The notes under the pieces were generated by a model. That model had not been told where the DNA came from. It made no database searches and saw only the letters and a list, made by a program, of their open reading frames with translations. DNA of 64,000 nucleotides from Morella rubra (Eukaryota > Streptophyta > Magnoliopsida > Fagales > Myricaceae): contig CM025850.1 of assembly GCA_003952965.2 (NCBI GenBank), forward strand, positions 23,881,830-23,945,829. The letters run 5' to 3'. The position numbers were made by a program, and so were the translations under genes. This document shows, one piece after another, positions 34,432 to 53,645 of this stretch (position 1 is its first letter; the number at the start of each line of letters is the position of its first letter).

Positions 34432-37400
34432 ATGTGGGGATCAAAGGAGAACTATCCAAGTCTCATAGGGCCTTCAAATTTTCAAGGTACAAACATTTCT
34501 TGTGATTCTTGTTGTTAGTCTTGCGCTCTTGCTTGCAGCTTGGTCCACTCAATTCGTTTGGCAACGTTCATTTTTCAAGTATGTTATTGGGAAATATTTA
34601 TCGTCTCCCATCTTTATTCTTTTTGCCTTTCATTTTTTTTTTTTTGCCTTGCTGGTTTTAATGAAGTTCCAAGAATGGGGGGTGCCAAGTTTGTGAAGGA
34701 AATCGAACACAATCATCGACAGGCCCTAAGCCACATCGATCAGAATATTGTTGGAGCAAATTTAATCCCTTGTTTGGTCTACAAAGCAGAATTTGAAGGG
34801 TAGATGAACCATTTCTCCAAATATTAAGTTTGATTTCAATTCAATTTTTGTTGCAGTATCCAAACCATTCTACATTGTGATTTTTATTTTTATTTTCAAT
34901 TTTGCAATTAAAGTTGACTTTTCTCTTGATGTTTATTCAGGAAGTTTGCAGCACAACTGGCCCAGCAATGCCCTGGAGCACTTTCTGTATAAACCAAGAA
35001 GAAGATGTTTACTTTCTTTTGTTTTTGTGTTTATTATAATTGAATTGGTGCTTACTAACAGAGATTGTTCTATTAGGAAGCTAAGAAACTAACCTCATTG
35101 GTTCCAAAACCAAGTAGCCTGGAAGGTTGTACAATTAAAGATGTGGAGTATGAGGATACTACTGATGGTGGCGTTCCAATGTTTGTGCAGCACACTGCAG
35201 CCATGCTAGATGAAGTTGATCGAATGGTATCTAACCAGTAATCCTTCCATTCTTGCTATTGGAAAGCGTTTGACTAATACAGTTGGCCACACAGCATGAC
35301 TAATACTTTCCATTGAATTCCTGCAGGAAGAAGAGATTGAAATGGAAGATGTGGATGAACCAGTAATTGATATTGATAGCAGCGATTTGAAAGATCCACT
35401 CGCGGTTGTTGAGTATATAAACGATATGATTGCTTACTTCAGGAAAACTGAGGTTACTTTTATCTGCCATCACATACTTGTACTGATTTTTTAGTACGTA
35501 CAGAAATTATTCAATTTAATGTTTCACCAGACCACTATATTTCTAGTACCACCACCACAACAACATATCTAATCATGTGAATTAATGACACTCCATTGAT
35601 TAATCATATGCTTAGATGTCAGCTCCACAAGTTCTGCTTATGCAAAAAACTTGCCTTTTTCTTGAGTATTGGAGATAGAATAGGTTGTTTGATTGACTAC
35701 ATTATATGATTGAGGTCTGGTTGTGAATATGTTACCACCTTCATCAGATGGGCAGCATTTTTGTACATCAAGTTCATAAATGTATCTTTCCACCAAACAC
35801 TTCAACTCAAATAAGCTCTTATCTTTGGGTCATCCATGTGGAGTAAACCCTATTCAACTCGCATAATGACTAAGAGTATGCAACACGATTTACTTGTGAA
35901 GTTCAATGCCTTTCTTTTTCGGTTTCTTTTTTTTTTATATAGTTTAAGATCTCTTTATTGTTTGTCTGAAGCAGAACTCTAGCTGTGTTTCTCAAACATA
36001 CATGGCCCATCAATTCGACATCAATGAGAAAATGAGGGCTATCCTCATTGACTGGCTTATCGAGGTAAATGATTCTGACCTGATTTGCTTTTGAAAGCCA
36101 GTTATCGAGGATGACTCGGTAATCACGTGAAAATAAAATCCTTACTCCATGTTTACATTGTGCTCGAAAGCCTTTTTATTGCCATTAGGAAAAACTTAAC
36201 TTGCTGATGTACGAAGAGTCATAATCATGTTCTTGTGAGATAGCATCATATCAATTTCACCATACTTTCAGATATGAATTCCTTTCCTGGGAAAAGGCCA
36301 CTTTCGGGACATCTTGTTAACATTCTAATCATTCTCTACCAGTATCTAGAACAATCATGAATGTTGCAGGTCTGTAATGCAGAAATAAAATATGTACAAG
36401 TGCACCTAATAGATTTGTGTGAACCTCAAAGTAATCCATTGTAGACATCAGAAGACGGTTTCTCTTTCTTGACTCTCAAACCTTATGTTATGAAATAGGG
36501 ATGGAGAAAGCATACTTTTATAGTAGGGACTGAATTTTCTTATTCCACTATAAGTCACCATTCATCAAAGTTTGAGTCTAACCAAAATATCACTTGCTTA
36601 TTTCATTAGAGTCACTTAAAGCTTATAATATTTGAACACGTGCCATGTCTTGTGGGCCACAAATTCTTACCCATCTAAGTGAAGAAGGAAATTTTATTTT
36701 TTGTTTTGAAGTCTAAACCTTCTGAGATGAGTGATGGGATTGACTTAACAGGTTCACTACAAATTTGAGCTTATGGAAGAGACGTTATTCCTGACTGTCA
36801 GCCTTATAGACAGGTTTTTAGAGCGCCAAACAGTGGTAAGAAAGAACCTTCAGTTGGTTGGGGTGACAGCAATGCTATTAGCCTGCAAATATGAGGAAGG
36901 TTCTGTCCCTCTTGTGGAGGATCTTGTTCTGGTATCAGATAAGGCATATACAAGAAAAGAAGTTCTTGAAATGGTGATATCCTTCAACAGTTATCACTTC
37001 TTTCTTTTCCTCCCTTTATTATACAGTAATTGACAATTTCCTTGCCCATAGGAGAGATTAATGGTGAACACGTTACAATTCAATTTCTCCGTGCCTACCC
37101 CATATGTGTTTATGAGGAGATTCCTGAAGGCAGCCCAATCCGACACAAAGGTCGATAAACGGATGTCCGAGAATCATATAGATTTGAAATAGACATGTGT
37201 TTTCTTTTCCCCACAATGATACTGATAAAGTTTATTCCACCATGAAACTAAATCAGCTGGAGCTCCTATCCTTCTTCATCATTGAGCTATGCCTGGTGGA
37301 GTACGAAATGCTCAAGTTCCCTCCATCTTTGCTAGCTGCTGCAGCAATTTACACAGCACAGTGTAGTCTTTACTGCCCCTTCGAGCGATGGAGTAAAACT

Positions 37401-37699
37401 AGCGAGTGGTATACTAACTACTCGAAAAGTCAGCTTCTGTGAGTTGTCTATGCTTTTCCTGTCTAACTTTCTCGAGTTTGAACAACCTATTTTGGAAACC
37501 AAGGACAAGCTATTTTTCCTTAACGATCCTATGGTGCTTACTTTGAATATGTGCTTACAGAGAATGCTCAAAAATGATGGCTGCTTTCCATCAGAAGGCT
37601 GGAACTGGAAAACTCACTGGAGTGCATAGGAAGTACAGTACATGGAAGTTTGGATACGCGGCAAAAGCTGAGCCAGCTCACTTTCTCCTACCTCTTTGA
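34432..37699 (+). CDS. CYCB2: G2/mitotic-specific cyclin, B2 type
   Basis: Regulatory subunit of cyclin-dependent kinase for entry into mitosis. Ten exons join in frame: 34432-34486, 34667-34799, 34941-34986, 35077-35226, 35327-35452, 35975-36064, 36752-36973, 37052-37150, 37257-37438 and 37561-37699, giving 413 residues. A destruction box [10 protein letters not shown] lies at 36-45. The cyclin box begins around [13 protein letters not shown] and continues through [20 protein letters not shown], close to the B2-cyclin HxKFEL hallmark, and [12 protein letters not shown]. The second cyclin fold ends with [20 protein letters not shown]. The linker after the destruction box is short because exon 3 encodes only about 15 residues, so the protein is slightly shorter than the roughly 430 residues I expect for the family. 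No frame break. Upstream MSA-like motifs fit G2/M expression. Confidence 0.94.
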
Positions 37700-38241
37700 C
37701 AAAGCTGAAAGGAGGGTCGATCGTGTTCCAAATAACCTTAAAGTTCAGAGGTTTTTGAGTTTTCAGTGTGTGAAACTGAGCAACGGAAGTTGCCTGGGGA
37801 AGGTCCAGCATGTCTTTCTCGAAACCCATGTAGCCCCTGATGGGTTTCTTTTGTTTTCAACCGCCACCTACGTTGTCTAGTGGGAGCAAACGTTGGTTCC
37901 TCCTGTAGTGGTTTGTTTTAATGCTTTTTGTACTCCAATTTGATCATCCAATTTGCAAAAGCAACTCTATACGCAAAAAAATATAACTGGAAAATAAAAT
38001 AAAATAAAAACAAAAATCATTACCACTGCCGAAGCCGCTGTACAGTCCTTTGACTCGCTGGCCTGGACTCGTATTACAAAGTAGAAAATAGAAACGGAAA
38101 ACACATAAAGAAAAAGCCCGTGGCTTCCGAAACGACGACGTCGAAAGCAGAGCTAGATTAAAATATTCACTAAACGGCGGAGGGAGAGGAGAGAGACACA
38201 GAGAGACAGAGACAGAGAGGGGCAGAGGCAGATCAATCAAA
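37700..38241. other. spacer between cyclin and calcium-binding gene
   Basis: 3' untranslated region of the cyclin followed by the short promoter and purine-rich leader (GA-rich, 38180-38230) of the next gene. No separate gene is seen. Confidence 0.5.
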
Positions 38242-41081
38242 ATGGAGAACACGGCGATTCTGAGGGAGTGGTTCGGGCGAGTGGATACCGAGAAAACTGG
38301 AAGCGTCACTGCTCCTCAGCTCAAGGTTCTTTTTCCTTGTTCCAAAACATCTGTTACACTAACTGATTTCGATTTTAATCTAAACGCCAGCGTTTCCCCA
38401 TTACCAGAGAGCTCTTGCTGTTGGGAACCTCGACTTCCCTCTCACTGTCGTTCAGCAGATGATCAGGTCCGCATTCTCTCTCCAATTCTTCTTTTCTATA
38501 CGTGTATGAAGTCCGTACAGAAGATTTCTGACCACTGATGTTGTATGGTGCTTGTTGCAGGATGTACGATTTTGACAGAAATGGCACTATGAGCTTCGAT
38601 GGTAAGCGAATTTTGAAATCTCATATCTATTGACAATCTTCTTCACTTTGATTGGTTTTGGTGCGTGCTTAGACTTGAGTTCTAATTTGGTTTGAATTTG
38701 GCTCTTTCGCAGAATTCGTTGCACTCAACAAGTTCCTTCTTAAGGTGTTAGACATTTCCAAGATATGACTTTCCTTATTTATTTTTTTATGTTCCTGGGA
38801 AGAGGAATTTTTTAGTGTTAACGGGCAACTCTAGCTATGAGTTTCAATGGCTCGTAATTTATCTCCAGTTGGATTTAATATGTTTCGTGTTACTTATCAG
38901 TGCCCGAACGCTTTATACAACTGCTTTCTTTCCTGTGCAGGTCCAACAAGCCTTCTCTGACCTAGAGAGGTGAGTTTCTTGGATTTCGTTTCAGAAGCTT
39001 AGTCAGTATATGCTCAACGTCATATCAGCATTTGGCATGTGTAATAGTGTGGCATAACTAAGTATCATCTTTTCGCCTTAACCATCTTGTCCTATTTGTT
39101 CGTTTTTACAGGGGTCGTGGATATATTGTTCCCAATGATGTGTACGAGGTAATTTTTTTCCTTCTAGATATGTATCCAAAATTTGTTGGATGAATAAACA
39201 AGGTGTCCTCGTATCTCTGTTGTTTGCTATTGATGAGAAACGCTGTGATTTCCCTCCTCTTCTTTGCCAAAATATGCTTTTATCTCAACTTTTGAGACAT
39301 TGGTTTACAGGCTTTGGTGAAGATTGGTTTCTCATTGGACTCTCCTGCTTTTTACACAGTTTGCGAGGTAAAGCTTATATCTTGACAAACAAGAATACAA
39401 ACTTCTGTTATGAAAAATGATGTGCAGAACCTTTGATCTTCAGGGTTGATCTAGGGTCTTGTTTTTCATTCTTTCCCACCCCCCCCCCCCCCCCCCGCCC
39501 CGGTTGCTAAAGCATTTGTTTAGAAAGTTTTATCTCTTTAAAATAACATAAGCTTTTGGGCCAAAGATACTCAAGGATCTGGAATGTTAATGTTGTAAAT
39601 GCATTTAGTTGGCCATTGATCATTGCACATCAGACAAGCACATGTGGCATTCATTCGAATGAGTAGGCACCATTTTTTATTGCTTACAAAGGCAGCAACC
39701 AAACACTAGAATTCCTGCAATAAAAAGCCTGAACTCCTCGTGACTAACTTCTTGACAATCCCAAATTGTACTGTTCTGGGTTTATAGTTCCAAGCCCCTG
39801 CACAGCGGCCGAAACTTGACTCTTCCTTGTTGATTCTTCTCCAAATCCTACCGTAGTCCTGGCCCTGTTAGAAACCTAGATTCCCTATGTTTACCTATCT
39901 TTGCCATCAAGAAGTCCTGAGCTCTCCTTAAACAATACGTAACAAGTTGCTGCATTAACTTCCATCTCTTGCTTTATATCCCGAAAAAAGAAATCTATGT
40001 TAATAATTCAGTGGCTAGAGATGATCTAAATATCTAAGCATTCAATTAGATTGGTCGAGTTTGAAATGCTTATGAACTTTCCCTTGATTGCTCAGAGCTT
40101 TGATCAAAGAAAGAATGGGACATTTCGGCTGGATGACTTCATATCAGTTTGTATATTTGTACAGTCTGCTCGGTAAGTAGCTCTTATATACAGGAAAAGT
40201 GCATGTTTGATGTTGAATCTTTTAAACTTAGTGATTGATAATCTAAGGGACAGTATAACACTACAGTTTGGTGGGTAATGTAGGTGACATTTTAACATGA
40301 TTCTGTGTTGCGAATAATGGTGCCCGTGGGCTGGTTTATATATGATTGATGACATTATAGTCTTCTAGGTTTTATTCCACCAAATGGTCTGAAAACTTAT
40401 TATGTGAAGTGAGACCCATCAAATTTGGAAAAAGAAGTTATATAAATCAAAACATATATTCTAATCTTGGAATATTATCAAGCTCATACTGGTATGTTTT
40501 CCAATCTTATTTGTTGCAGGAATTTATTCAATTCATTTGATACAGCAAAGCAAGGCAGGGTGACTCTTGATCTCAACCAGTTTCTCTACTGCAGTGAGTA
40601 CCCTGATTCTCCTACAAAGAAAAATTAGAAAGTAAACTGGTGTAAAGTTAGCTTTAGTTCATTCTAACTTTTGATGAATCCTCGAGGCTTTCATCCAGTT
40701 CAGCTTTTTTGAGGCAATAAAACAAAGGGAACTCCAGTGCCTAAGAACCCATGCTTTTGAACTTTAGTCTATTTCAGTTACTTCCCTAATGAAAGCTGTC
40801 ATACTTTCTTTGTATGACCTGGCTTTAGTTTACTTCTTTACCCGAGGCTTGCAATGAGGGAGGGTGTTTGGTTTGCGGCACCACAGTTCCATGACTCCGC
40901 ATGCAGGATCTTTTTGAATTAAATAGACCAATTTGAGGCCTCGGGGGGCACTCTCCCTAACTCTCAAAGTCTCCAAACGGCTGATTTCAGTGTGCTAGAT
41001 TTTTAAAACATCTGTTGTCAAGACTATATTATAATACATCATTTCATTCTTTTTTGTCCAGCTGCGAATTGTCGAATATAA
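38242..41081 (+). CDS. penta-EF-hand calcium-binding protein, CML48-like
   Basis: Small calcium sensor of the ALG-2/sorcin/peflin family. Ten short exons join in frame: 38242-38325, 38408-38466, 38561-38601, 38713-38744, 38941-38969, 39112-39148, 39311-39367, 40096-40172, 40520-40593 and 41062-41081, giving 169 residues. Five EF-hand units are visible: DTEKTGSVTAPQL (15-27), the canonical DFDRNGTMSFDEF (51-63), a degenerate one around RGRGYIVPNDVYE, DQRKNGTFRLDDF, and the C-terminal DTAKQGRVTLDLNQF used for dimerisation in this family. The phase of every splice agrees. It lacks the Gly/Pro-rich N-terminal extension of Arabidopsis CML49/50 and is shorter than CML48 (At2g27480, about 228 residues as I recall), so an alternative upstream start cannot be ruled out. 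Confidence 0.88.
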
Positions 41082-41619
41082 ATACTACCGCAGAATATCA
41101 GGCAAAGATGACTGGCAGATGCTGTACGATGCCTCTGTACATTTTGTTGGATCTTCATAATGTATTCCATTCGCTTTTGATAGTGTGTAGATTCTTTCCA
41201 TTTGTGTTAACTGAGAAATTCTCATTGGAAAGAATATACAACGTCTGTCTCTATCACACAATACCGCCCAAATATGATGATATATATGTCTTACAGGATC
41301 ATTAATTACGAACTTCCCATTTGCCCGTTTTATTAAGCTTTTTTCTTCATACTGTGTTATATCTATGATCACGTTAACGTGATCTTTTCTTCTTCTTTTC
41401 CTTTCGTTTTGTACAGGGCAGAATTGCTATCTCGTGTTTGCAAAAAATTTTGTAATTTTTTTTTAGCAAAGCTATCGGATTCAAATTAGAAGTTAAGTAG
41501 CATCCATTATGCTTTTATTAAGACGATTTCAAATCACAAAGGTTTCTGCTTCTAATTCTATAAAGCTCAGAGCCATTTACGTACATAAGTTCTGGAAGAA
41601 AATAAATGTCAAAATTTCT
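41082..41619. other. convergent spacer
   Basis: 3' untranslated DNA of the calcium-binding gene (+) meeting that of the SAUR gene (-). No gene is recognised. Confidence 0.5.
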
Positions 41620-42051
41620 TCAAAAGACGTAAACGAGTGTTCGTTTGTGGCTCTGTCCTGGAACAATATTACTACATGAAGCTGAGCCATGACATGTCGC
41701 CATAGAAGTGAGCAAAGCTATCTCTAGATCTTCAGGTATGTGTCCTTGAACCAAATAAATGACATACTCCAAGAAAATACTACCACAGGGCAATGTGATA
41801 GGACCATTGCTAGGCAGTCCAAACTCGTCCTCAGACATTCTAAAGAGCTCCCTGAAGACACGTTTGGTGAGATATCCCAAGGGAACCGCGAACCGTCTAT
41901 TGTCAGTGGTGTACACCACAAAATGGCCTTTATCAGCCAACGAAAATCGCAAACCACCATCAGGCTTTGGATCGGAAATCCTCTTGGGCTTATTAGCAGC
42001 CATTCTCTGCCATTTCTTTGCCAGTGAGATGACCCTTTTTGGGTTGATCAT
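41620..42051 (-). CDS. SAUR-family auxin-responsive protein
   Basis: Single-exon gene for a 143-residue SAUR protein. SAURs inhibit PP2C.D phosphatases at the plasma membrane and so activate proton pumps and cell expansion. The central SAUR domain runs from about residue 40 to 105, with KGHFVVYTTDNRRFAVPLGY and FRELFRMSEDEFGLPSNGPI. The N-terminal MINPKRVISLAKKWQRMAA is typical of the clade containing SAUR61-68. No intron, as usual for the family. A TATA box (TATATATATAT, minus strand, 42158-42169) lies about 110 bases upstream of the ATG. It is convergent with the calcium-binding gene and alone here, not part of a SAUR cluster. Confidence 0.93.
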   Translation of the reverse strand: MINPKRVISLAKKWQRMAANKPKRISDPKPDGGLRFSLADKGHFVVYTTDNRRFAVPLGYLTKRVFRELFRMSEDEFGLPSNGPITLPCGSIFLEYVIYLVQGHIPEDLEIALLTSMATCHGSASCSNIVPGQSHKRTLVYVF

Positions 42052-42157
42052 GGCTGTAGAGCGAGGTTCTGAACAAGCAGCAACTAGGAGCAGCGGTTGA
42101 GGTGATGTTTCGAAATGCTTCGCCTTGGGTTCTGTAGATAGCCATGGAAGGTTATGA

Positions 42158-42169
42158 GATATATATATA
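42158..42169 (-). promoter_or_regulatory. TATA box of the SAUR gene
   Basis: GTATATATATAT on the minus strand about 107-118 bases before the start codon at 42051, giving an expected leader of roughly 75-85 bases. It could be a simple AT repeat. Confidence 0.5.
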
Positions 42170-43283
42170 CAGGCAGGCTAGACAGCACCAGACACCGTTT
42201 GTTTCGTTTATGTTAGGCTGATATATATATATATATTCTACGCGTTTATGTTAGGCTGATGTAATGCATAGCCGTGTGATTCTCAAACCAACCTGATGGT
42301 TGGGATGGTGGGGGTGTCTGGTTTCTGTTCAGCAATCAACACGCAGCGTAGGCCATTGAGGTTTTCTTCTTGTTTTATGCTGCTGTTTTTCTTCTGCCAA
42401 ATCCATGCAACGACAAGTCGGGTCCAGTTAAAAAGCCGTGATTAGTAGCATATTTGTGGTTTTTTTTGTTTTTAACAATGTCGAGAGACTTGCATTTCAG
42501 GGTTAGAACCACAAATAGGAATACAAAGAAATTTTGCGTATGACCCAATCTTAATCTGGTTGTAAAGAAAGGCTAGCGAGACCCCTTAAAGGGATTAAAG
42601 ACCATAAGTGCTCCATACTAAATAGAGAGAGCGGTGTTTAAAAACTAAAAAATCAACTTCGAAATCAAAGAGCCACTGAAGCGAGGAAGCCAAAAACATC
42701 AATGGCGCGTGAGCCCACGCGCGGCGAATCTAGTTCCTCTTCTGCTATCACTCTTTCTTCTATATGCTTGTAGTTCATCCTTTTTTATTTGTTAATGTAC
42801 TTCTTGCTGTATCTCTAAAGAATCCATCAAATCTGATAATATAAGTATTACGATCCTTTTTAATTTACATATTGAATTGGACCATTCAATTCAAAATAAA
42901 ATAAAACAACATTTAGTGTTGTTGTCTTAATTACTAAATCAAGTAGATATTATAAAATTTATTATATTTATCTCTCCTAATTAAATAGTTAAATTCAAGA
43001 ATTTTTATCCTCTCCAAGGTGTCTGTTTTTGTACAACCCTTAGTCTGTCTTTTAATAAAATTAAAGCTTGCTCAGTAAAAAAAAAAAATTAGAGCTATTT
43101 TTCGTTGCCATGTAATTATTTTTTTCTATGCCAAAAATTCATTGATGAAAGCTGGATAAAAGTTTGAATTAGCTCTAAAAATGTGAACCTCTCGAACTTG
43201 GCTTATCCCTTCCTTATGCACCAACGTATATAAACTACAACGCCCTTTTAAAAATCAAAGCCAGACGACGGGAAGGGACAGCC
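42170..43283. other. divergent spacer between SAUR and alanyl-tRNA synthetase
   Basis: The SAUR gene reads left and the synthetase right. A/T-rich, with a second TA repeat near 42221-42236 and a repeated GTTTATGTTAGGCTGATGTA-like phrase at about 42209 and 42246. No exon is recognised. Confidence 0.5.
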
Positions 43284-50519
<7,236 letters not shown>

Positions 50520-51373
50520 CACCTTTTACTCTTTGAATGGAATTTCTTAGTGGTAAGGTTACACAAGAAACAATTTTCGCTCCTCAAGGCTGCAGTGCAA
50601 TTTTTTGCTTAAAGTTGCTAGGGTTATGTACTTGCATCTTTATCTCACAAAGATGTGGCTGTAAATTGTGACGAATTCCCCTTGTTTAGAGTAGGAAAAA
50701 GACAAGATGTTAGAGACCATGTACAGGTATGCTTCATTGGTTCCAAACTTAGGTTGTAGTGGCAGGACACAGCTTAAAGAAAGCTAATCCTTCTTTCAAC
50801 TCCATTATGCCATTTTTCCCCTTTCATCTCAAAGCTCCATTTTGCAGCAGACCTGTAACCTGGGTCACGTGATTCTTGTAGGGGGAATGTAATTAGTTTG
50901 GAGAATTACAAGCACTGTTCCCATTCCACTTGTAATTAGTTTAAATTTTACTTTTATGATGTTTCACCACAAATCATGCTTACAAGGGTTAGTTCAGAAA
51001 ATTAGGAGAAATTCAAATATGAGATAACAATTTTCTTGAAACTAATAATGTGGTTTGATGATCTTGAAAATTCATGCGGCTTAATTCCAGTTTTATAATT
51101 GATCTCCACATTGGCAATAATAATAGAAGGTGATATAGTCACCATAAACCAAAGCATCTCTATTGTAGATATCCCTTTTTTTATATTTTTGTATTTGTGG
51201 TTATATACTCTTTCTATCGTTAGGAAATATTTCAAATGATTTCATATAAGTTTGGTGGCATCTCCGCCTAACAAACCGGTTTTCGAATCTCCAAGTCTTA
51301 CCTGGTTCATTACGAATTACATCAAAACTAGTTATGGGCTCCTTAGCTACCGCCGCTGCACCTACGGCCAGCC
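50520..51373. other. spacer downstream of the synthetase
   Basis: 3' untranslated region of the synthetase and A/T-rich DNA. No gene is seen. Confidence 0.5.
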
Positions 51374-51736
51374 ATGGATCCGGTTAGTAGTGACAAAGGG
51401 ACGATCAATACAACTGAGGTAAGAAGCTTTTCGAGGACGGGAAGAAAAAGGACAGAGCTTCGGGAAGATTTTGCGTTCGCCTGGAAGAAGGTCTCAGAAT
51501 CTTTTTATCTCCAAGGAGAGATCCAGAAGTTAAATTACCACACATTTGTCATGGCAGCTGGATCCTACAGCTTTGGGTGGTGTACACCCGAGATCCCATT
51601 GACGCAACTAATGAATGATGATGCCACCGCCACGCACAGCCCATGTTTGCAAAAAGAATCCGTAAACGCCAACAACTTGAATTCAAACCGCGTGTGGGGG
51701 GAAAAAAAAAACAGTTGTTTAGCAAGTACTCATTGA
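51374..51736 (+). CDS. unsupported open frame of 120 codons
   Basis: An open frame starting MDPVSSDKGTINTTEVR, with basic and acidic residues in the first half and a low-complexity second half. I recognise no family. A GTAAG donor-like sequence follows codon 15-16, so the first 45 bases could be a short exon with the rest intron. A transposon lies 160 bases downstream. It may be a relic of a gene or chance. Confidence 0.15.
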   Translation: MDPVSSDKGTINTTEVRSFSRTGRKRTELREDFAFAWKKVSESFYLQGEIQKLNYHTFVMAAGSYSFGWCTPEIPLTQLMNDDATATHSPCLQKESVNANNLNSNRVWGEKKNSCLASTH

Positions 51737-51899
51737 TGTCCATCCATTCGAACTGTGCTTGACTATTTTTTTCCTTGATTTCTAGGAATCTTTTCGGACT
51801 GTTTTGCTGAAAAACAATTATCGTCGTCACAGAGAAAAACAATAATATGTTTGAAGTATCCATTACTACGCGACAGGATTGAACTGGTCCTCCTAGCAT

Positions 51900-52182
51900 T
51901 AGGGCTGTAGAATCAGAAATCTGGTCCGGTTTTTGGACTGGAATGCGGTCGGACCGAATTTTCGATCCTACTAAAATAAAGGACTGGACCGGACCACATA
52001 TAAGTGATCCGGTCCGGTCCGGTCTTCTGTTAAGTGGTCCGGTCTGGACCACTTAAGTGGTCCAGATTGGTTTTAATTTTTTTTTTTTTTTTTCATTTTC
52101 AACACACATTTTTTAATTTTGAGATTTCAAAGGGGGAAGAGAAGATTGAAGAGGACGTCAAAACTGTGCGTTTTGACTTATG

Positions 52183-52238
<56 letters not shown>

Positions 52239-52437
52239 TAAGTTTTGTATTAAAAAAATTTTAAAAAAAATTATTTATTATTAATCCGGTTCGGTCCAGT
52301 CTAGACCGGATATTAAAAATATCTGGACCGGATCAGACCGAATTAATTCGGTTTTTAAATCCGGTCCGAACCGGACCGGATTTTTACTTTTAAGACCATA
52401 AAATCGGTCCGGTCCGGTCCAGTTCTGTGCACCCCTA
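51900..52437. mobile_element. hAT-like non-autonomous element rich in GGTCCG
   Basis: Begins TAGGGCTGTAGAA and ends TTCTGTGCACCCCTA, imperfect inverted ends of the TAGGGGTG type common in plant hAT elements. The flanks are CCTAGCAT on the left and CCTGCAT on the right, an 8-base target duplication with one deletion. The interior has blocks of GGTCCGGTCC and their complement GGACCGGACC on both sides of an AT microsatellite (52186-52235), so the whole element can fold on itself. No coding capacity. Confidence 0.7.
52186..52235. repeat. AT microsatellite
   Basis: About 25 uninterrupted AT units at the centre of the GGTCCG-rich element. Confidence 0.9.
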
Positions 52438-52554
52438 CCTGCATAGTCATCTAGTTAAACAATTAAAACCTATGGAAGTGGAGGTCTTGAAGTTGCTTTT
52501 TCCTTCTTGTGTTCTATTTGACTTCTGAGGAAGCAAAGGATCGATAATTAAGGT

Positions 52555-52730
52555 GATGTTCGGTTAGTGTGTTTTTTGAGAATTTTTAGTGTTTTAAAAA
52601 TTTTTAAATAATATTAATTTTATTGGTATGCGTGCTATAGTTATTTTTAAGTGATATTAAAAAATATATTCGATTTATTTATCTTCAAAATTCAAAAAAT
52701 TCTTATAATGGACAGAAAACGAACAACATC
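52555..52730. mobile_element. small A/T-rich MITE, copy 1
   Basis: Starts GATGTTCGGTTAG and ends AAAACGAACAACATC, near inverted repeats. The interior TTAATTTTATTGGTATGCGT, then TAGTTATTTTTAAGTGATATTAA, closely matches the element at 59446-59637, so the two are members of one family. No coding capacity. Confidence 0.55.
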
Positions 52731-53592
52731 TAATTTTGGTTGGAGTAACTGATGCTGCAATAAATTTGCAGGAACCTGGAAAATTGTTTGGCACTTGGCA
52801 ATTGACAAGCTTGACATATGGCTTGCCCAAAAGTCGAAGCGTGGGCCGTGGCTACTGTTCCTTATTCTTTCCTGATTACTACACCAGAGCGAGAAGTACT
52901 GTCAAATCTAAATTCTAAATATTTTAGAAGTTTCTTTTCTGCATCCCACCATAGCTGTTCAAGTTTGGCATTATTCTTGCTTTAATTGTGGGGCTCGTGT
53001 AGACTTTGTTCTTATCTTTGCACCCGTTTACAAGGATCAATCATAATATCATATCAACTTAAAATGCTCGTTGCTTTTTGTTCTTGGGACCCTACGCGTA
53101 GTCGCCTTAAAAAAAGCACCCAAAAAAAAAAATGCTTTCTTCTATTTTTCTTTCTCATATTCTTACAGGTCCATTTCCTGAATCTCGAAGTTTGAGGATA
53201 TGATGAATAGAGAGGGATGAGGATTCTCAAAGGGCAAAAAGTTTTGTCCCCTACAAAACATAAAAAATAATGTATATATCCATCCATTCACAGAAGCTGA
53301 GGGACACATATACAGTACAGGTCTCATGTTGTCAAAGCACAGCTGTTTTTGCAAAGGCAGGAAGTCGGTGGGAGACCCCATCCCATTTTTCTTTGTCCCA
53401 CCGCGTTTGCGCAAATGCTTGTCTTTGCTTATTATTCAAGACTTCCCACACGCAATCTGACAGGTGCATATTGAAATAATGAAGTCGTTGATCCGTATAA
53501 AGCGAATTATATCATCAAGTCTTCTATTGGAAATGCTGACCTGTAGTCCACACACGTCTACTAGCTAGCTAGCGGGTAATGGGTTCACTCTC
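52731..53592. other. spacer upstream of the expansin-like gene
   Basis: No exon recognised; includes the distal promoter of the expansin-like gene. Confidence 0.5.
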
Positions 53593-53600
53593 TATATATG
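53593..53600 (+). promoter_or_regulatory. TATA box of the expansin-like gene
   Basis: TATATATG, whose last three bases form an in-frame ATG at 53598. If it works as a TATA box, transcription starts about 25-35 bases further on, and the ATG at 53646 is the first usable start. That start leaves a normal signal peptide. Confidence 0.5.
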
Positions 53601-53645
53601 GCTATCATGGCTTCCTCCTCCTTGACATTCATCTCCCACGACGAT

